DNA from: Symsagittifera roscoffensis
Lineage: Eukaryota > Xenacoelomorpha > Acoela > Convolutidae
DNA: 64,000 nucleotides
Assembly (NCBI RefSeq): GCF_963678635.1
Contig: NC_087062.1
Span: 56,187,970-56,251,969 of the forward strand
Reading direction: 5' to 3'
The notes beneath the pieces are model-generated. The model was not told the origin of the DNA and searched no databases. It was given only the letters and a program-made list of their open reading frames with translations. Positions 11,929 through 21,002 of this stretch are shown here, in pieces. Every line of letters begins with the position of its first letter. Within the stretch, counting starts at the first letter, position 1. The position numbers and the translations under genes are program-made.

Positions 11929-12746
11929 ACAGAAATCTGCTACTGGTATCTATGAAGTAGTATAATTCCTTTTGCCAATATCCGCAATAGCAATGCGAAT
12001 CGGAAATCACCTAATTTGCAATACGACAAGAGTAGACAGCTGAAATAGAGACAGCGTTCTTTGAAAGGTATTAGAAACATTTTTCTGTTTATTTTAAAGC
12101 TTCTTAGATGGTTTAAAAGAGATTTTTGGTCAATTTAAGATGCTTCAACCTTCCAGCATCAGGTGCACGATCCAGCATCTGATTGAGGGTGAGATTTGTT
12201 TTCACATACCGCAAATGAAACAGTTATTATTAATAAAATTATCAAGTAGTTAAAAGTCAATAAAGGTATTACCAACACTTATATAGATTGTGTTGACTTA
12301 CATTTTTTTTCTAGAAAATTTTCAAAAAAAAAAAACGTTTTTTTTGCACTTCATTTTTTGATATCCTGTTAATTTCAATTCTATTCTTCTACTAGACTGA
12401 ATACAAGTTTTGCTCTATGATTGCAATTGATAGAGTAGCACAATAACTTGAATGATTTCATCCCTTTTCATTGCCCTTAATTCAGTTTGAATAGTTTTAG
12501 CGAAAAGAAAACTTTAAAAAACTCTAACTTTTGGACAATATCAATGATCAATTGTGAGTTATTGTAAATATTTGAGTCGTATGAATATAATACGACCGAT
12601 AAGCCAGCCTTAATTCAATTTGAAACAATTTGTTTGTGCGGGATAAATTGCCGTGCGTTACGGTTTCAGGATTATAGATAAATCTTCAAGTGCGCATAAA
12701 ATAGTCCGGAAGAATTCCGACTAGATTTCAACGCCATTCATTTCTG

Positions 12747-13711
12747 ACACCAGAGACTACACTACCCCCTTCAAATGCATCAATCTAAATCACGAGCTGC
12801 CTCTACATATATAAGTTTACATCTTCAAGGCCAGCAGACATGCCAAAATTCTACAAGTGCCAAGAGTGCCTGCGAACAGTGAGAACCGTCTCCAAATTTC
12901 TGTGCATTATCAGCGCCACTTCAGGGCATCATCAGGGCCCCTTCAAGGCATCATCAGCGCCACTCGAGGGCATCATCAGCGCCTTTTCAGGACATCATCA
13001 GGGCCACTTCAGGGCATCATCAGCGCCACTTCAAGGCATCATCAGCACCATTTCAGGGCGTCATCGGACTAACACTGCGTGGACAGTCTCAGTGGTCCCC
13101 CTCCAAAAAAAACATCAGGGTTTACATCATGAACGGTCTCGGAGGTCCCCCAGTTGTCCTTCCCAACGTCAAATCAGTGGTCCTAGAGGTCCCCCAGCTG
13201 CCTTTCTCAGCAATCAGTCTAGCTCGCAATTTTCAACAAGTTTCATGGAACTTTCATTCTGCTAAAATCTGTCACAGACAAAACTGTTTTTTGTCGTCTT
13301 TTAGTTTGCCGTAACCACCCCCTTCCATAACAACGATTTCCAAAAATTGTTGGCTATTTTTTCAATACTCATAAGAGTGCTAATATTTCGATTTTTTTAT
13401 TCGAACTAACCAAACAAATGATTGTGCTACAACTTCATACTGAAAAAAATCTGAAATGATATTTGTTAAATTGTAGTTTTCATTGTAATTTGCTTTCCAG
13501 ATTGTTAAGTTTTAAGTCCTCGGGGTGCAAAGTTAGATTTTTTCTGTTAAAAAAATATTGATATTCAAAACCAGACAGTCGAAATCTCCTTAATCCAAAA
13601 CCAAAAAACCAAGGAAAAAAGGGCAATCAATGTAACAGCAATCCAAAAGTTTTTTCGAAACTTGTGAACAAACGTAAGAACGCCCATAGAGCAATATTTC
13701 CATTAAAAACT
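12747..13711 (+). repeat. BEL leader-like segment, copy 1
   Basis: This segment of about 0.95 kb begins 'gacaccagagactacac' and is repeated at 14068-15002. It is clearly GC-richer than its surroundings up to about 13260, then AT-rich. It contains the 22-bp minisatellite at 12904-13067 and several 'gaggtccccca' motifs. Copy 2 lies directly downstream of the LTR and primer-binding site, so this copy is probably the leader of another, mostly deleted element of the same kind. Overlapping ORFs (12840-13265, 12857-13072) arise because the 22-bp repeat reads through all frames. Confidence 0.7.
12904..13067 (+). repeat. 22-bp minisatellite, about 7.5 units
   Basis: The unit is close to 'gcatcatcagcgccacttcagg'. 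As 22 is not a multiple of three, each unit shifts the reading frame. That produces the repeated peptides SGHHQ, RASSAPL and QGIIS in turn, which should not be read as a protein repeat. The copy at 14260-14356 has about three units fewer. Confidence 0.85.
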
Positions 13712-13812
13712 TGATAAGTGATATGAGATTTGTTTTCAGTGAGATTTGTTTTCAGTTCCTGATGGGGATAATTTTTTCTCCTGAAAGTTACCAATACTTA
13801 GAGCTATTCATA

Positions 13813-13974
13813 TGTGAATATTTTTCACATGATCTTCTTGAAAAAGCGTTAATTTCCAGTTCGTAATTAATAAATTATCGGAGTGTGATCACATTTTTGT
13901 ATGATGTTATAAAAGTTTTTTGGACAAGGAAACGAAGACAAATTAAGATTTAGGTGACTTTCATCCTAAATTTT
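13813..13974 (+). repeat. 5' LTR of the BEL/Pao element (short)
   Basis: About 160 bp starting 'tgtgaatatttttcacatg' match 19182-19335 over the whole length, with shared blocks such as 'aatttccagttcgtaa', 'gagtgtgatcaca' and 'ttggacaaggaaacgaaga'. The right edge is set by the primer-binding-like motif that follows. The left edge is less certain because upstream similarity fades gradually. Divergence between the two LTRs is clear by eye, so insertion is not recent. Confidence 0.7.
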
Positions 13975-13992
13975 TGGCGACCACAGAAAGGC
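13975..13992 (+). promoter_or_regulatory. Probable primer-binding site
   Basis: The motif 'tggcgaccacagaaaggc' sits immediately after the LTR. LTR elements start minus-strand synthesis from a tRNA paired to a site beginning TGG, and 'tggcgacc' is the start used by several elements. The rest does not match a tRNA that I can name with certainty. Confidence 0.5.
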
Positions 13993-14067
13993 AAAGACAA
14001 AGATCCACCAGCGCTGACTCCATAGCAGGAAGTTCCCTCAGTGCTGCAGAAGGTCCCCCAGAGCTGA

Positions 14068-15002
14068 CACCAGAGACTACACGACCCCCTTCAAACGCAT
14101 CAATCTAAGCCACGAGCTGCCTCAGAGGTCCCCCTGTTTTGCAAAGTCTAGAGGACATCTACATGTTTAAGTCTACATCTTCAAGGCCAGCAGACGTGCC
14201 GAAATTCTACAAGTGCCAAGAGTGCCTGCGAACAGTGACAACCATCTCCAAATTTCAGTGCATCATCAGCGCCACTTCAGGGCATCGTCAGGCCCCTTCA
14301 AGGCATCATCAGCGCCACTTGAGGGCATCATCAGCGCCTTTTCAGGGCGTCATCAGACCATCGCTGCGTGGACAGTCTCAGTATCCCCCCTCCAAAAAAA
14401 ACATCAGAGTCTACGTCATGAACGGTCTCGGAGGTCCCCCAGTTGTCCTTCCCATCGTCAAATCAGTGGTCCTAGAGGTCCCCCAGCTGTCTTTCTCAAC
14501 AAACAGTCTAGCTCGCAATTTTTAGCAAATTTTATGGAACTTTCATTCTGCTAAAAGCTGTCACAGACAAAACTGTATTGTGTCGTTTTTTAGTTTGCCG
14601 TAACCATTCCTTTTCATAACAACGATTTCCAAAAATTGTTGGCTATTTTTTCAATACTCATAAGAGTGCTAATATTTCAAACTTCCTATTCGAACTAGAC
14701 AAACAAATGATTGTGCTACAACTTCATACTGAAAATAAATCTAAAATGATATTTCTTAAATTGTAGTTTTCATTGTAATTTGCTTTCCAGATTGTTAAGT
14801 TTTAAATCCTCGGGGTGCAAAGCTAGATTTTTTCTGTTAAAAAATATTGATAGTCAAAATCAGACGGCCAAAATCTCCTTAATCCAAAATAAAAAAACCA
14901 AGGAAAAAATGGCAATCATGGTAACAGCAATCCAAAAGTTTTTTCGAATCTTTTGAAGAAACGTAAGAACGCCCATAGCGTAATATTTCCATTAAAAACT
15001 TC
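14068..15002 (+). repeat. BEL leader-like segment, copy 2
   Basis: Direct repeat of 12747-13711, placed between the primer-binding site and the gag start of the BEL/Pao element. Small differences include an added 'gaggtccccctgttttgcaaagtctag' region near 14130 and a shorter minisatellite. Similarity to copy 1 stops at 'ccattaaaaactt'. Short ORFs at 14139-14525 and 14213-14554 cross the minisatellite and are not supported as genes. Confidence 0.7.
14260..14356 (+). repeat. 22-bp minisatellite, about 4.4 units
   Basis: Same unit as at 12904-13067. The length difference, about 66 bp, equals three units, as expected from slippage or unequal exchange. Confidence 0.8.
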
Positions 15003-15315
15003 AACTAGTGAGGTCTAAAAAACATTCTCATCTTAAAAAAAGGTGAAATTGTGTTCTCAGCCAAGTTTCACTTCTAAAAAAGTTATCAAAACTACTTGGT
15101 ACATGATAATTGAAATTGAATTACGTGATACTTCATATTTTCTTACAAGCTGATAAAAGTTCTATACGAATTCAGTAAGCTCGAAGTGTCAACCGGAACG
15201 TTCGTGTTGTTCGTCAACAAAAAAAGTTATTGACACCTAAACCTATTTCCTTCCATTTCATAACTTCTTTTCTAGCACGATTAAGTCATTTCTATAACCT
15301 TTTAACTACTTCAAG

Positions 15316-16249
15316 GATGGCTCGAAAATTTTCTCAAAAAGGGCTCATAAACAAATGGACGTTTTGCTACACTTCTCTTGAGAGTCTTGAACGACAACTT
15401 AGCAGCGAAATTGCACAATCTACGGAATTAGAGGATGTAAAAAAACGGCTAACGAGCTTTTGAAATGTCTGCATGAATTGAAGAACTAGCAGATGCGACA
15501 GCGTCGACCCATCTAGCAGACGTGCAAAATCTTCTAAACGATGCCGCGTCACTACGAAGCCCCCAAAAAACTGAGGAAGCAAATGCGACGATACGAAAGA
15601 TACTACAACGAGATACAGATAGACTACTCCTCCAGTGACTCTGCTCTAGCTATCTTCACATACGATCCCAGCCGGCAGTAGTATTCCGTGCGAACTTCCA
15701 CTACAAATTATAACAACACATACAACGTTTCTACGGCAGCCATTAGTTTTGATAATTCTGCAGCAACGATACTATCTAAATGATTTATGTTTCGCTAGCC
15801 ATCTCGCTACAACAACCTTACTCAAGGAATATACACTACGAAAGAGAAATCGAGATCTATGCAACAGTTTGCATGGCCATCAAATCGACGCTAATGTGAT
15901 GATATATCGAGCGAACTGGTTAATATGAGAGACCAGAGTTTTCTGGAAACGATCAAGATCGATTTAATCCATCACTACAACAGCCGCAGACTGGTGCTAA
16001 TGGTCTAACATGCACTCTACGTATCGGCGGTGTTCAAGAAGCGTGACTCTAATCAATCAAGGCCTCTGTTGTTCTGATCAGAACACAAGCAACAGCACAT
16101 TTCTTTACATTCTCAAAGGTTTCAAGCTTCCTGATATTAAGCTCTGAAAGTTCGACGGTAATCCATTAGAATGGAATAATTGCTAAGAAACTTGGTTAAG
16201 TTCGACGTGTAACAAATGCTGCATCGTAGTTCAAGGGAACTTCCTCCAA
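15316..16249 (+). pseudogene. BEL/Pao gag remnant
   Basis: A plausible start is the ATG at 15316 (MARKFSQKGLINKW), which stays open to about 15463 and shows a coiled-coil-like run (LESLERQLSSEIAQSTELED). Stops and frameshifts follow. At 16124-16173 the frame reads KLPDIKL, a stop, then KFDGNPLEW. This matches the conserved 'LP.F.G...W' signature near the start of the capsid-type domain of BEL/Pao Gag (DUF1759-like), with Pro replaced by a stop. A zinc knuckle was not found. Confidence 0.6.
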
Positions 16250-17060
16250 TTCCCGTTTAGATACGAGACCCGATCTACTTAATAAACTGTTTGGTTTGCC
16301 GATAAGATTTAAAGGAAAATCAATAGCAGTTTCTGGTTATATAGAAGGCATGTTTCTGCAGATCGGCATAAAAGAAGACGATCAAAATGTACTACAATTC
16401 TTGTGGCCGACTAATCAAGGAGTTAAGCAGTTTCAGTATACTTTTCTAGTCTTCAGAGCTAAATGCTAGCCCGCAAAATTCATCTTCGCACTACATCAAA
16501 CAGCTTTCGTTTTCTGCAACAAAGAAGAACCCAACATATAGCAACTAATTCATATCAGTGTTCACTTGTATGACTGCGTTCATTCCTTTGACAATCTACT
16601 GGAAGCCCAGGAATCAGGTGAAGCTTTAAGGGTGGCACTCCAAAATAGAGAATTCAATTAATCCAAGTTGTTATCGAGTACTACAGTAAGGCTTGATATC
16701 TTCAACGAACCCAAACTTGAAAACAAGAGTACTATGCATCGGGTTTTGGGAGTGAATTGGGATAATATGATTGACACGCTCATCATTTAGCCCGTGCTGA
16801 ATAACAACTTAACGGCTAAAGAAATGTCTCTAGTAAAGTACTGTCTATTGTAGCCAGAATCTTTGGACCACTGGGGTTGATAAAACCATTTGTCATAACC
16901 CTCAAAAAACTGCATCAAAAGCTTTGGCAATCTTTTAAAAGTTGAGATCAAAAATTTGCTCAAGAATAGATCCCGATTATCAGAAAATGGACCCGACATT
17001 ATAGTGGAACACCGGATAACATATCATTGTGAAATTACGAAGTTCATTGGGCAAATCGAC
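16250..17060 (+). pseudogene. BEL/Pao reverse transcriptase remnant
   Basis: From 16272 the frame reads DLLNKLFGLPIRFKGKSIAV, then SGYIEGMFLQIGIKEDDQ, FLWPTNQGVKQFQY and FRAKC. This is the fingers-palm part of BEL/Pao RT. The first catalytic Asp (usually ADIE in this family) is Tyr (GYIE). The second motif is collapsed to LYDCVHSF near 16567, so the Asp pair is lost. Later pieces are RVLGVNWD (about 16740) and ARIFGPLGLIKPFVITLKK (about 16853), the conserved connection to RNase H. Stops, including TAG after FRAKC, confirm it is dead. Confidence 0.8.
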
Positions 17061-17440
17061 AGAAACAGCGATATACAATTACGTGTCCATCGATGCTTCT
17101 CAGTGCGCCATGGCAGCTTGCATTTACATCCGTTTCTCGAAACAAGCCCATAAACAATCATCATTTATTATTGGAAGAACCAAGGTCGCACCACTTAGCC
17201 AAGAAAGCATACCCAAGCTCGAATGCAAGCTGCAGTAATTGCTGCACGTCTTTGCAAATTTACAATCGAAGAATACCGATTAAATTTCAACGCCTCTCAT
17301 TCCTGGTTGGATAGTAACACTCCGGAAAAGCAAACATCTTACTTTGCGAACAAAATTAACGAATTTCTGTCAATTTCTGAAGCCCAACAGAGGCATCGTA
17401 TACCCGGTAAACGGAACCCGGCCGATCGCGCTACATGAGG
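17061..17440 (+). pseudogene. BEL/Pao RNase H remnant
   Basis: The frame reads SIDASQCAMAACIYIRFSKQ, then IGRTKVAPLSQESIPKLECK, VIAARLCKFTIEEYRL, HSWLDSNTPEK and RIPGKRNPADRAT. The DAS start, the IPKLE stretch, the WLDS strand and the NPAD end are typical of this family. It stays largely open across two overlapping frames. The part at 17231-17385 is the source-like sequence for the array unit at 2048-12747. Confidence 0.8.
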
Positions 17441-17865
17441 TATCCCGCTTCAGGACGTATAACAACTTTGGTTGCTACCAACAGAACCTCTACTTTTACC
17501 AAACCTGATTGGCCTCAACCAAAATTCCAGGACGATCCAGTTACTCAACCGGTTTTAACAAGTACAGATAAAGAGAAAACTACTACATTAAAACACGTCT
17601 GTGACTTCTACATGCCAACGCTCTAGCGAAACAGGAAAACGTTTCTACTAGCGCGAAAATGGAAGCAATCAATGATGTTTTGAGATTTTCCGATTGGTTT
17701 CGTCTACTCCGAGCAATTGCTGGTGTTATACAGATCCAGGCCATTTTTTTAGCAAAAACGAAAACTTGATTTAGGAAAAGATGACCGGAAGATGGCTTAA
17801 GCTCTACTCTATGAGCAATCACAACACTCTTTTTTCCCTGATAATATTGAACACATAACATCAAC
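17441..17865 (+). pseudogene. RNase H to integrase linker remnant
   Basis: A short open frame (17435-17626) continues after the NPAD motif and reads WPQPKFQDDPVTQP, comparable to the Trp-Pro region that precedes integrase in BEL/Pao pol. The rest, to about 17865, is broken by stops and shows no firm motif. A 99-codon open frame on the minus strand (17583-17882) is a shadow. Confidence 0.45.
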
Positions 17866-18620
17866 AAAACATTGGACAACAAATATGCTTTACTGTCCTA
17901 CTCACCATTCATGAATGGTAATCTTATTCATGCCCGAGGACGACTGAGACATTCACCGATGCCAGAAGGAACTATGTACCCGATTATTCTACATGCAAAA
18001 GAATCTTCAATACAATTTATGATCAAAAACGCTCTTCATAAATGCATGCACCTTGGCACTGAACTTTTACGACATTACTTGCAACAAAAACTTCATTCTT
18101 TTGGGTCTCAAAAAAGCCTTGAGACACAATCGTCTTCGCTGTTTCTTGTGCCGCGGCTTTCAAGGGAAAAGTTTACACCCTTCTATGGCTGATCTGCGCT
18201 CACAGCGTTTCGATGACCCGGAAACCAATCAATATACATTCAAGAACGTTGGACTTGTAACAAAGGTCCATTCTGCCTTGCTGAAAAAGAAACAAGGAAG
18301 AAAAACTATAGCAGCAATTTTTTTGGCGCGACGTGGTTCTCTGTAACTAGTTCTTGTGGATAACGCAGCATACTTCGTCACCGCACGTAATAAAATAATG
18401 AACCAACCCTTAATTATCAACGCAGACAAAATAGCAGCTAAGCTTCAGCAACCAAGCTTCAGCTAAACCAAGCGTCAGCATCAACCAACCCCTAAGTATC
18501 AACGCAGACGAAATAGCAACCAAGCTTCAACTAAATTCAATCGACTGGCGTCTTAACCCGCCTTCTGCTCCTCATTTTGGTGGGGTGTGGAATTTCTCGT
18601 ATCAATAATCAAATGAGTCC
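17866..18620 (+). pseudogene. BEL/Pao integrase remnant
   Basis: SPFMNGNLIHARGRLRHSPM near 17909-17968, then HPII-like YPIILHAKESS and HLGTELLRHYL, is the zinc-binding N-terminal region of BEL/Pao integrase. MADLRSQRF (about 18184) and FKNVGLVTKVHS lead into the core. LVDNAAYFV near 18350 carries the second catalytic Asp. NPPSAPHFGGVWNFS (about 18557) is the last motif, but the catalytic Glu (usually GGLWE) is Asn. A 50-bp internal direct repeat (18401-18532) interrupts the core. Several frameshifts are present. Confidence 0.8.
18401..18532 (+). repeat. About 50-bp direct repeat inside integrase
   Basis: 'aaccaaccct...atcaacgcagac' at 18401-18448 recurs at 18483-18532 with a few changes; both copies end in 'agcttcaRct'. 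Between them are three further 'aagcttcagc'-like motifs. The duplication falls between the DNAAYF and NPPSAPH motifs, so it is an insertion relative to the family. Confidence 0.65.
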
Positions 18621-19094
18621 TTCTACTGAGTTTAGGATCAGAAAAACTTTTCCAGGGATCCAGGGCCTCATCAACTAAAGACCACTGAACCATGTAGGTT
18701 GCGACATTAATGACCCATTACCACTTACACCTAAACTCTTCGTACTTTTGAGGCCATTCATTTACGCTCCCGCAGCTTCATTCTACAACCAATTAGCTAC
18801 CAACAAATCCTGAAAATTCACCCCAAACTGACTAGACAGCTTCTGGAAGCGACTACTGGAAGAATGCGCTCCAACCCTGATCAAACGAACCAAATGGAAC
18901 GAAAAAAGGAAACCGTAGGAAAACTAGACCTCGTGTGGACCATCGATGACTTTACTCCACGAAGCATGTGGCTCCTGGGTAAGTCTGTTGAAACGTTTAC
19001 CGGTCTTATTAGCATTGCGCGCTCATGCGTAATCAAAACAACGTTAGGAAAACTTTCTAGGTCCGCGGTGAAACTAGCTTTAATAGAACCATAA
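18621..19094 (+). pseudogene. BEL/Pao pol C-terminal domain remnant
   Basis: An ORF at 18864-19094 reads VGKLDLVWTIDDFTPRSMWL, LGKSVETFTGLI, then SCVIKTTLGKLSRSAVKLAL. This matches the SH3-like C-terminal domain that ends BEL/Pao pol ('...P..W.LG.V.....G.DG..R...V.T..G...R...KL'). The stop at 19092-19094 is near the natural end of pol. The 3' LTR begins about 90 bp later. No env-like frame lies between. Confidence 0.75.
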
Positions 19095-19181
19095 ACGGAT
19101 GTTTAGATCTCAGCAATTGTAATACCAAGCCCTTTACCCTCTAGTGTCCGTAACTAATGCCGACCCCAAGGATATTCCTGA

Positions 19182-19335
19182 TGTGAATAACCTTTCACAT
19201 GTATTTCTTGAAAAAACGGTAATTTCCAGTTCGTAACTAAGAAATTATTGGAGTGTGATCACAATTTTGGATGATGAAATGGACATTTGGACAAGGAAAC
19301 GAAGACGATTTAAGATATGTGACTTCCATCTTAAT
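19182..19335 (+). repeat. 3' LTR of the BEL/Pao element
   Basis: Starts 'tgtgaataacctttcacatg' and parallels 13813-13974 to 'gacttccatcttaa'. The pair brackets the gag-pol remnant, which supports the call despite visible divergence. Confidence 0.7.
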
Positions 19336-19921
19336 TAGTAGCTTCTTGATGCTCTTTCTTTTGACTATCACTTCGTGCGAACTTTTCTTGAGAAATTTTA
19401 ATTCCAGCAAGGATTAAATACAGAGGTTTAGAATTGGTATTATAGTTAGGTCTTTTCTAGTTTTTCTGGCATAGTTCATGTGTTTTTTCTTTTCTTTCGT
19501 ACTTCGGTTTCAGAATTTGTTCTGACAGAGAAAACTAATTAAATATTTTGACCCTCAGAGCGCTGTTGCTGATTGCTGTTCTCATGATAGAATTCAAATT
19601 TTGAAATCGAGTTTCAACATTTGGCTATTTTTGCAAACGAGCTATATACTTCGCTCTTTTGCAAGATTTGCTCAAACGTTGTATTTTGATTTCAGTTATT
19701 CAAATGGCTTGAATATTTTTTCAAAATAAGAATAATATTTTCGGTATTTCTGTTTTTCTAGGATTAAGGCTCCTAATAGTCGACATTATTTGATTTTTTT
19801 TCATTACAAGAAAATCATTTTTTATTTTTTATTTTTTATAAAGAGGTTGATAGAAGGTTCTGATAGAAGGTTCTAACTAACCATTCATATTCCATCTCTA
19901 AAATTGACACTTATTTGCAAG
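19336..19921. other. No gene seen
   Basis: AT-rich DNA after the LTR, with long T runs near 19790-19840 and a doubled 'gatagaaggttct' at about 19851-19877. No coding motif found. Confidence 0.5.
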
Positions 19922-19947
19922 TGCTGAAACTACTTGTAGTTTCAGCA
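19922..19947. repeat. Perfect 11-bp stem, 4-base loop
   Basis: 'tgctgaaacta' and 'tagtttcagca' pair exactly around CTTG. It lies about 10 bases upstream of the ATG of the ORF at 19958. It is followed by A-rich rather than T-rich DNA on the + strand, so a terminator reading is not favoured. It could be chance in AT-rich DNA. Confidence 0.5.
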
Positions 19948-19957
19948 ACAGAACAAC

Positions 19958-20245
19958 TTGAAGAAAACTTTGAATACAGTTGTACTCCTTCTGGATAAAC
20001 TCCAAGAACTAACTCGCATAAACCAGTATACACTAGATCTATTGAGACTAGGAGATATAAGAGTAAGACTAAGAACGGTGTTAGATAAAGAAATTGCACG
20101 AATCTTTCCGGCCGAGAATGAGATAGCGAGACGAGCAGACGGTGTACCCTATTCGAAATTACTCCATGAGTACAGGCCAAAGGCCATAACTCAGAACATT
20201 GAAAAAAGCAATTACTCAGTATCACAAATTTCACAAGAAAAATAG
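19958..20245 (+). CDS. Hypothetical protein, Leu/Arg-rich helical
   Basis: A 95-codon frame from MKKTLNTVVLLLDKLQELTR to SQISQEK. Its middle (LDKLQELTRINQYTLDLLRL, then VRLRTVLDKEIARIFPAENE) is strongly amphipathic and helical. No domain recognised. A damaged repeat of its part at 20130-20173 lies at 20602-20644. A weakly similar string (VLDKVIEMSLRLNKFT) occurs in the ORF at 20757, which suggests a local duplication. It may be the opening segment of a Ty3-type gag, since a gag fragment follows, but that is inference. Confidence 0.3.
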   Translation: MKKTLNTVVLLLDKLQELTRINQYTLDLLRLGDIRVRLRTVLDKEIARIFPAENEIARRADGVPYSKLLHEYRPKAITQNIEKSNYSVSQISQEK

Positions 20246-20398
20246 CACCTCACAGTCTATTCTCATTACTCAAATGAACTCTTTCAAACGCTTTAATTAT
20301 AAATGTTTTCAAAAGACTTAAGATAAACAGATTTGTCTGAAAAAAAAAACTGAGCTGAGCTTTGCGGAGAACACGAAAAATTTCTCAAAATTTGTATT

Positions 20399-20590
20399 TT
20401 GTTTCCAACGATTTCGGGAATAGGTCATAATTTCGATTATCAATCAACTCAAACGCAAAATGAAATGCCATTACCATATTATTTACAACAAGATGAAATA
20501 CCAAAAACACAACTTAGAAATTTATCTCAAAATTTAAATTTAAATGCCGCAGAATCACTACGAATGACCTTGAATCCATACCTTGATTAG
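20399..20590 (+). pseudogene. Isolated Ty3-type gag N-terminal fragment
   Basis: The frame reads DYQSTQTQNEMPLPYYLQQD, then EIPKTQLRNLSQNLNLNAAE and SLRMTLNPYLD. It aligns with the gag region at 24069-24200 and 40592-40725, where the same stretch (SYQSAQMQNKSN, ISKTQLTIFSNT, AESLQTTMNS) is frame-broken. This copy keeps its frame where the array copies have lost it, so it comes from a different or earlier copy. It ends at a TAG and is followed by unrelated sequence. Confidence 0.6.
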
Positions 20591-20593
20591 CAG

Positions 20594-20646
20594 ACGAGCT
20601 TGACGAGCAGTCGGTATACTTTATCTGAAATTACTCTATGAGTATT
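20594..20646 (+). repeat. Damaged repeat of part of the 19958 ORF
   Basis: 'gacgagcagtcggtatacttt..ctgaaattactctatgagta' at about 20602-20644 matches 'gacgagcagacggtgtaccctattcgaaattactccatgagta' at 20130-20173. Here the frame is closed by stops. Confidence 0.6.
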
Positions 20647-20756
20647 ATAAATAGATCATAATTCAACTGGTGCGACCAAAAGTTTCGAAGAAGACCTTAA
20701 CTAACTAGACAACTAGACAATAGAACTTAGAATTAGACAATTGCAAAATTACAAAA

Positions 20757-21002
20757 ATGTTAGACGTGTTAGATAAAGTAATAGAAATGTCTCTACGTCT
20801 CAATAAGTTTACACCAAATTTGCAAACAATACAAGAAATACTAGGTATTCAAAAAAGATCAAGATCGTGGCGTGAAAAAACAATCAGGAATCGGATCTTT
20901 CTGCTACTTGATAGTACGACGGAAACCGAAACAAACTTTTGTTTTCAGAGTACTCTATGCAGTAAATTTAAATTTTTTTGTACTGACATGAAAATAATTT
21001 GA
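20757..21002 (+). CDS. Hypothetical small ORF
   Basis: An 81-codon frame beginning MLDVLDKVIEMSLRLNKFTP. The first 50 residues look helical and weakly like the 19958 product; the end is basic, then Phe/Cys-rich, which looks non-coding. No family recognised. Probably a remnant. Confidence 0.2.
   Translation: MLDVLDKVIEMSLRLNKFTPNLQTIQEILGIQKRSRSWREKTIRNRIFLLLDSTTETETNFCFQSTLCSKFKFFCTDMKII

Larger units (their letters stand above)
2048..12747 (+). repeat. Satellite-like tandem array, units of about 1.05 and 1.57 kb
   Basis: The landmark 'gtagacagcgttctttgaaa' (one or two mismatches in some copies) recurs at 2601, 3651, 4731, 6293, 7864, 8903, 10485 and about 12046, giving spacings of 1050, 1080, 1562, 1571, 1039, 1582 and 1561 bp. 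The basic unit is about 1.05 kb; the longer units carry one extra module of about 510 bp. The array starts with a partial unit and ends abruptly at about 12747, where it joins the BEL leader repeat in mid-unit ('cattcatttct' then 'gacaccagag'). Copies differ by scattered substitutions and small indels, so no long ORF is kept. Each unit holds a BEL/Pao RNase H relic, so the array probably grew from part of such an element. Confidence 0.85.
13813..19335 (+). mobile_element. Decayed BEL/Pao LTR retrotransposon
   Basis: The order is LTR, primer-binding site, leader, gag, RT, RNase H, integrase, C-terminal domain, LTR, as in autonomous BEL/Pao elements. It is somewhat short (about 5.5 kb), with stops and frameshifts throughout, so no functional polyprotein remains. 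No convincing target-site duplication was found at the ends. The left-hand satellite-like array contains a piece of a related element. Confidence 0.8.

Noticed and set aside
12840-14554. ORFs with repeated SGHHQ, RASSAPL and QGIIS peptides as a possible repeat protein
   Set aside because: The 22-bp unit shifts frame each time, so the peptides are three frames of the same minisatellite. Both copies lie in a leader-like segment.
17583-17882. Minus-strand 99-codon ORF as a gene
   Set aside because: It lies antisense to the BEL/Pao RNase H-integrase linker, and its composition shows no recognisable motif.
19922-19947. Intrinsic transcription terminator
   Set aside because: The stem is not GC-rich and is followed by 'acagaacaac', not a T run; the setting is eukaryotic.
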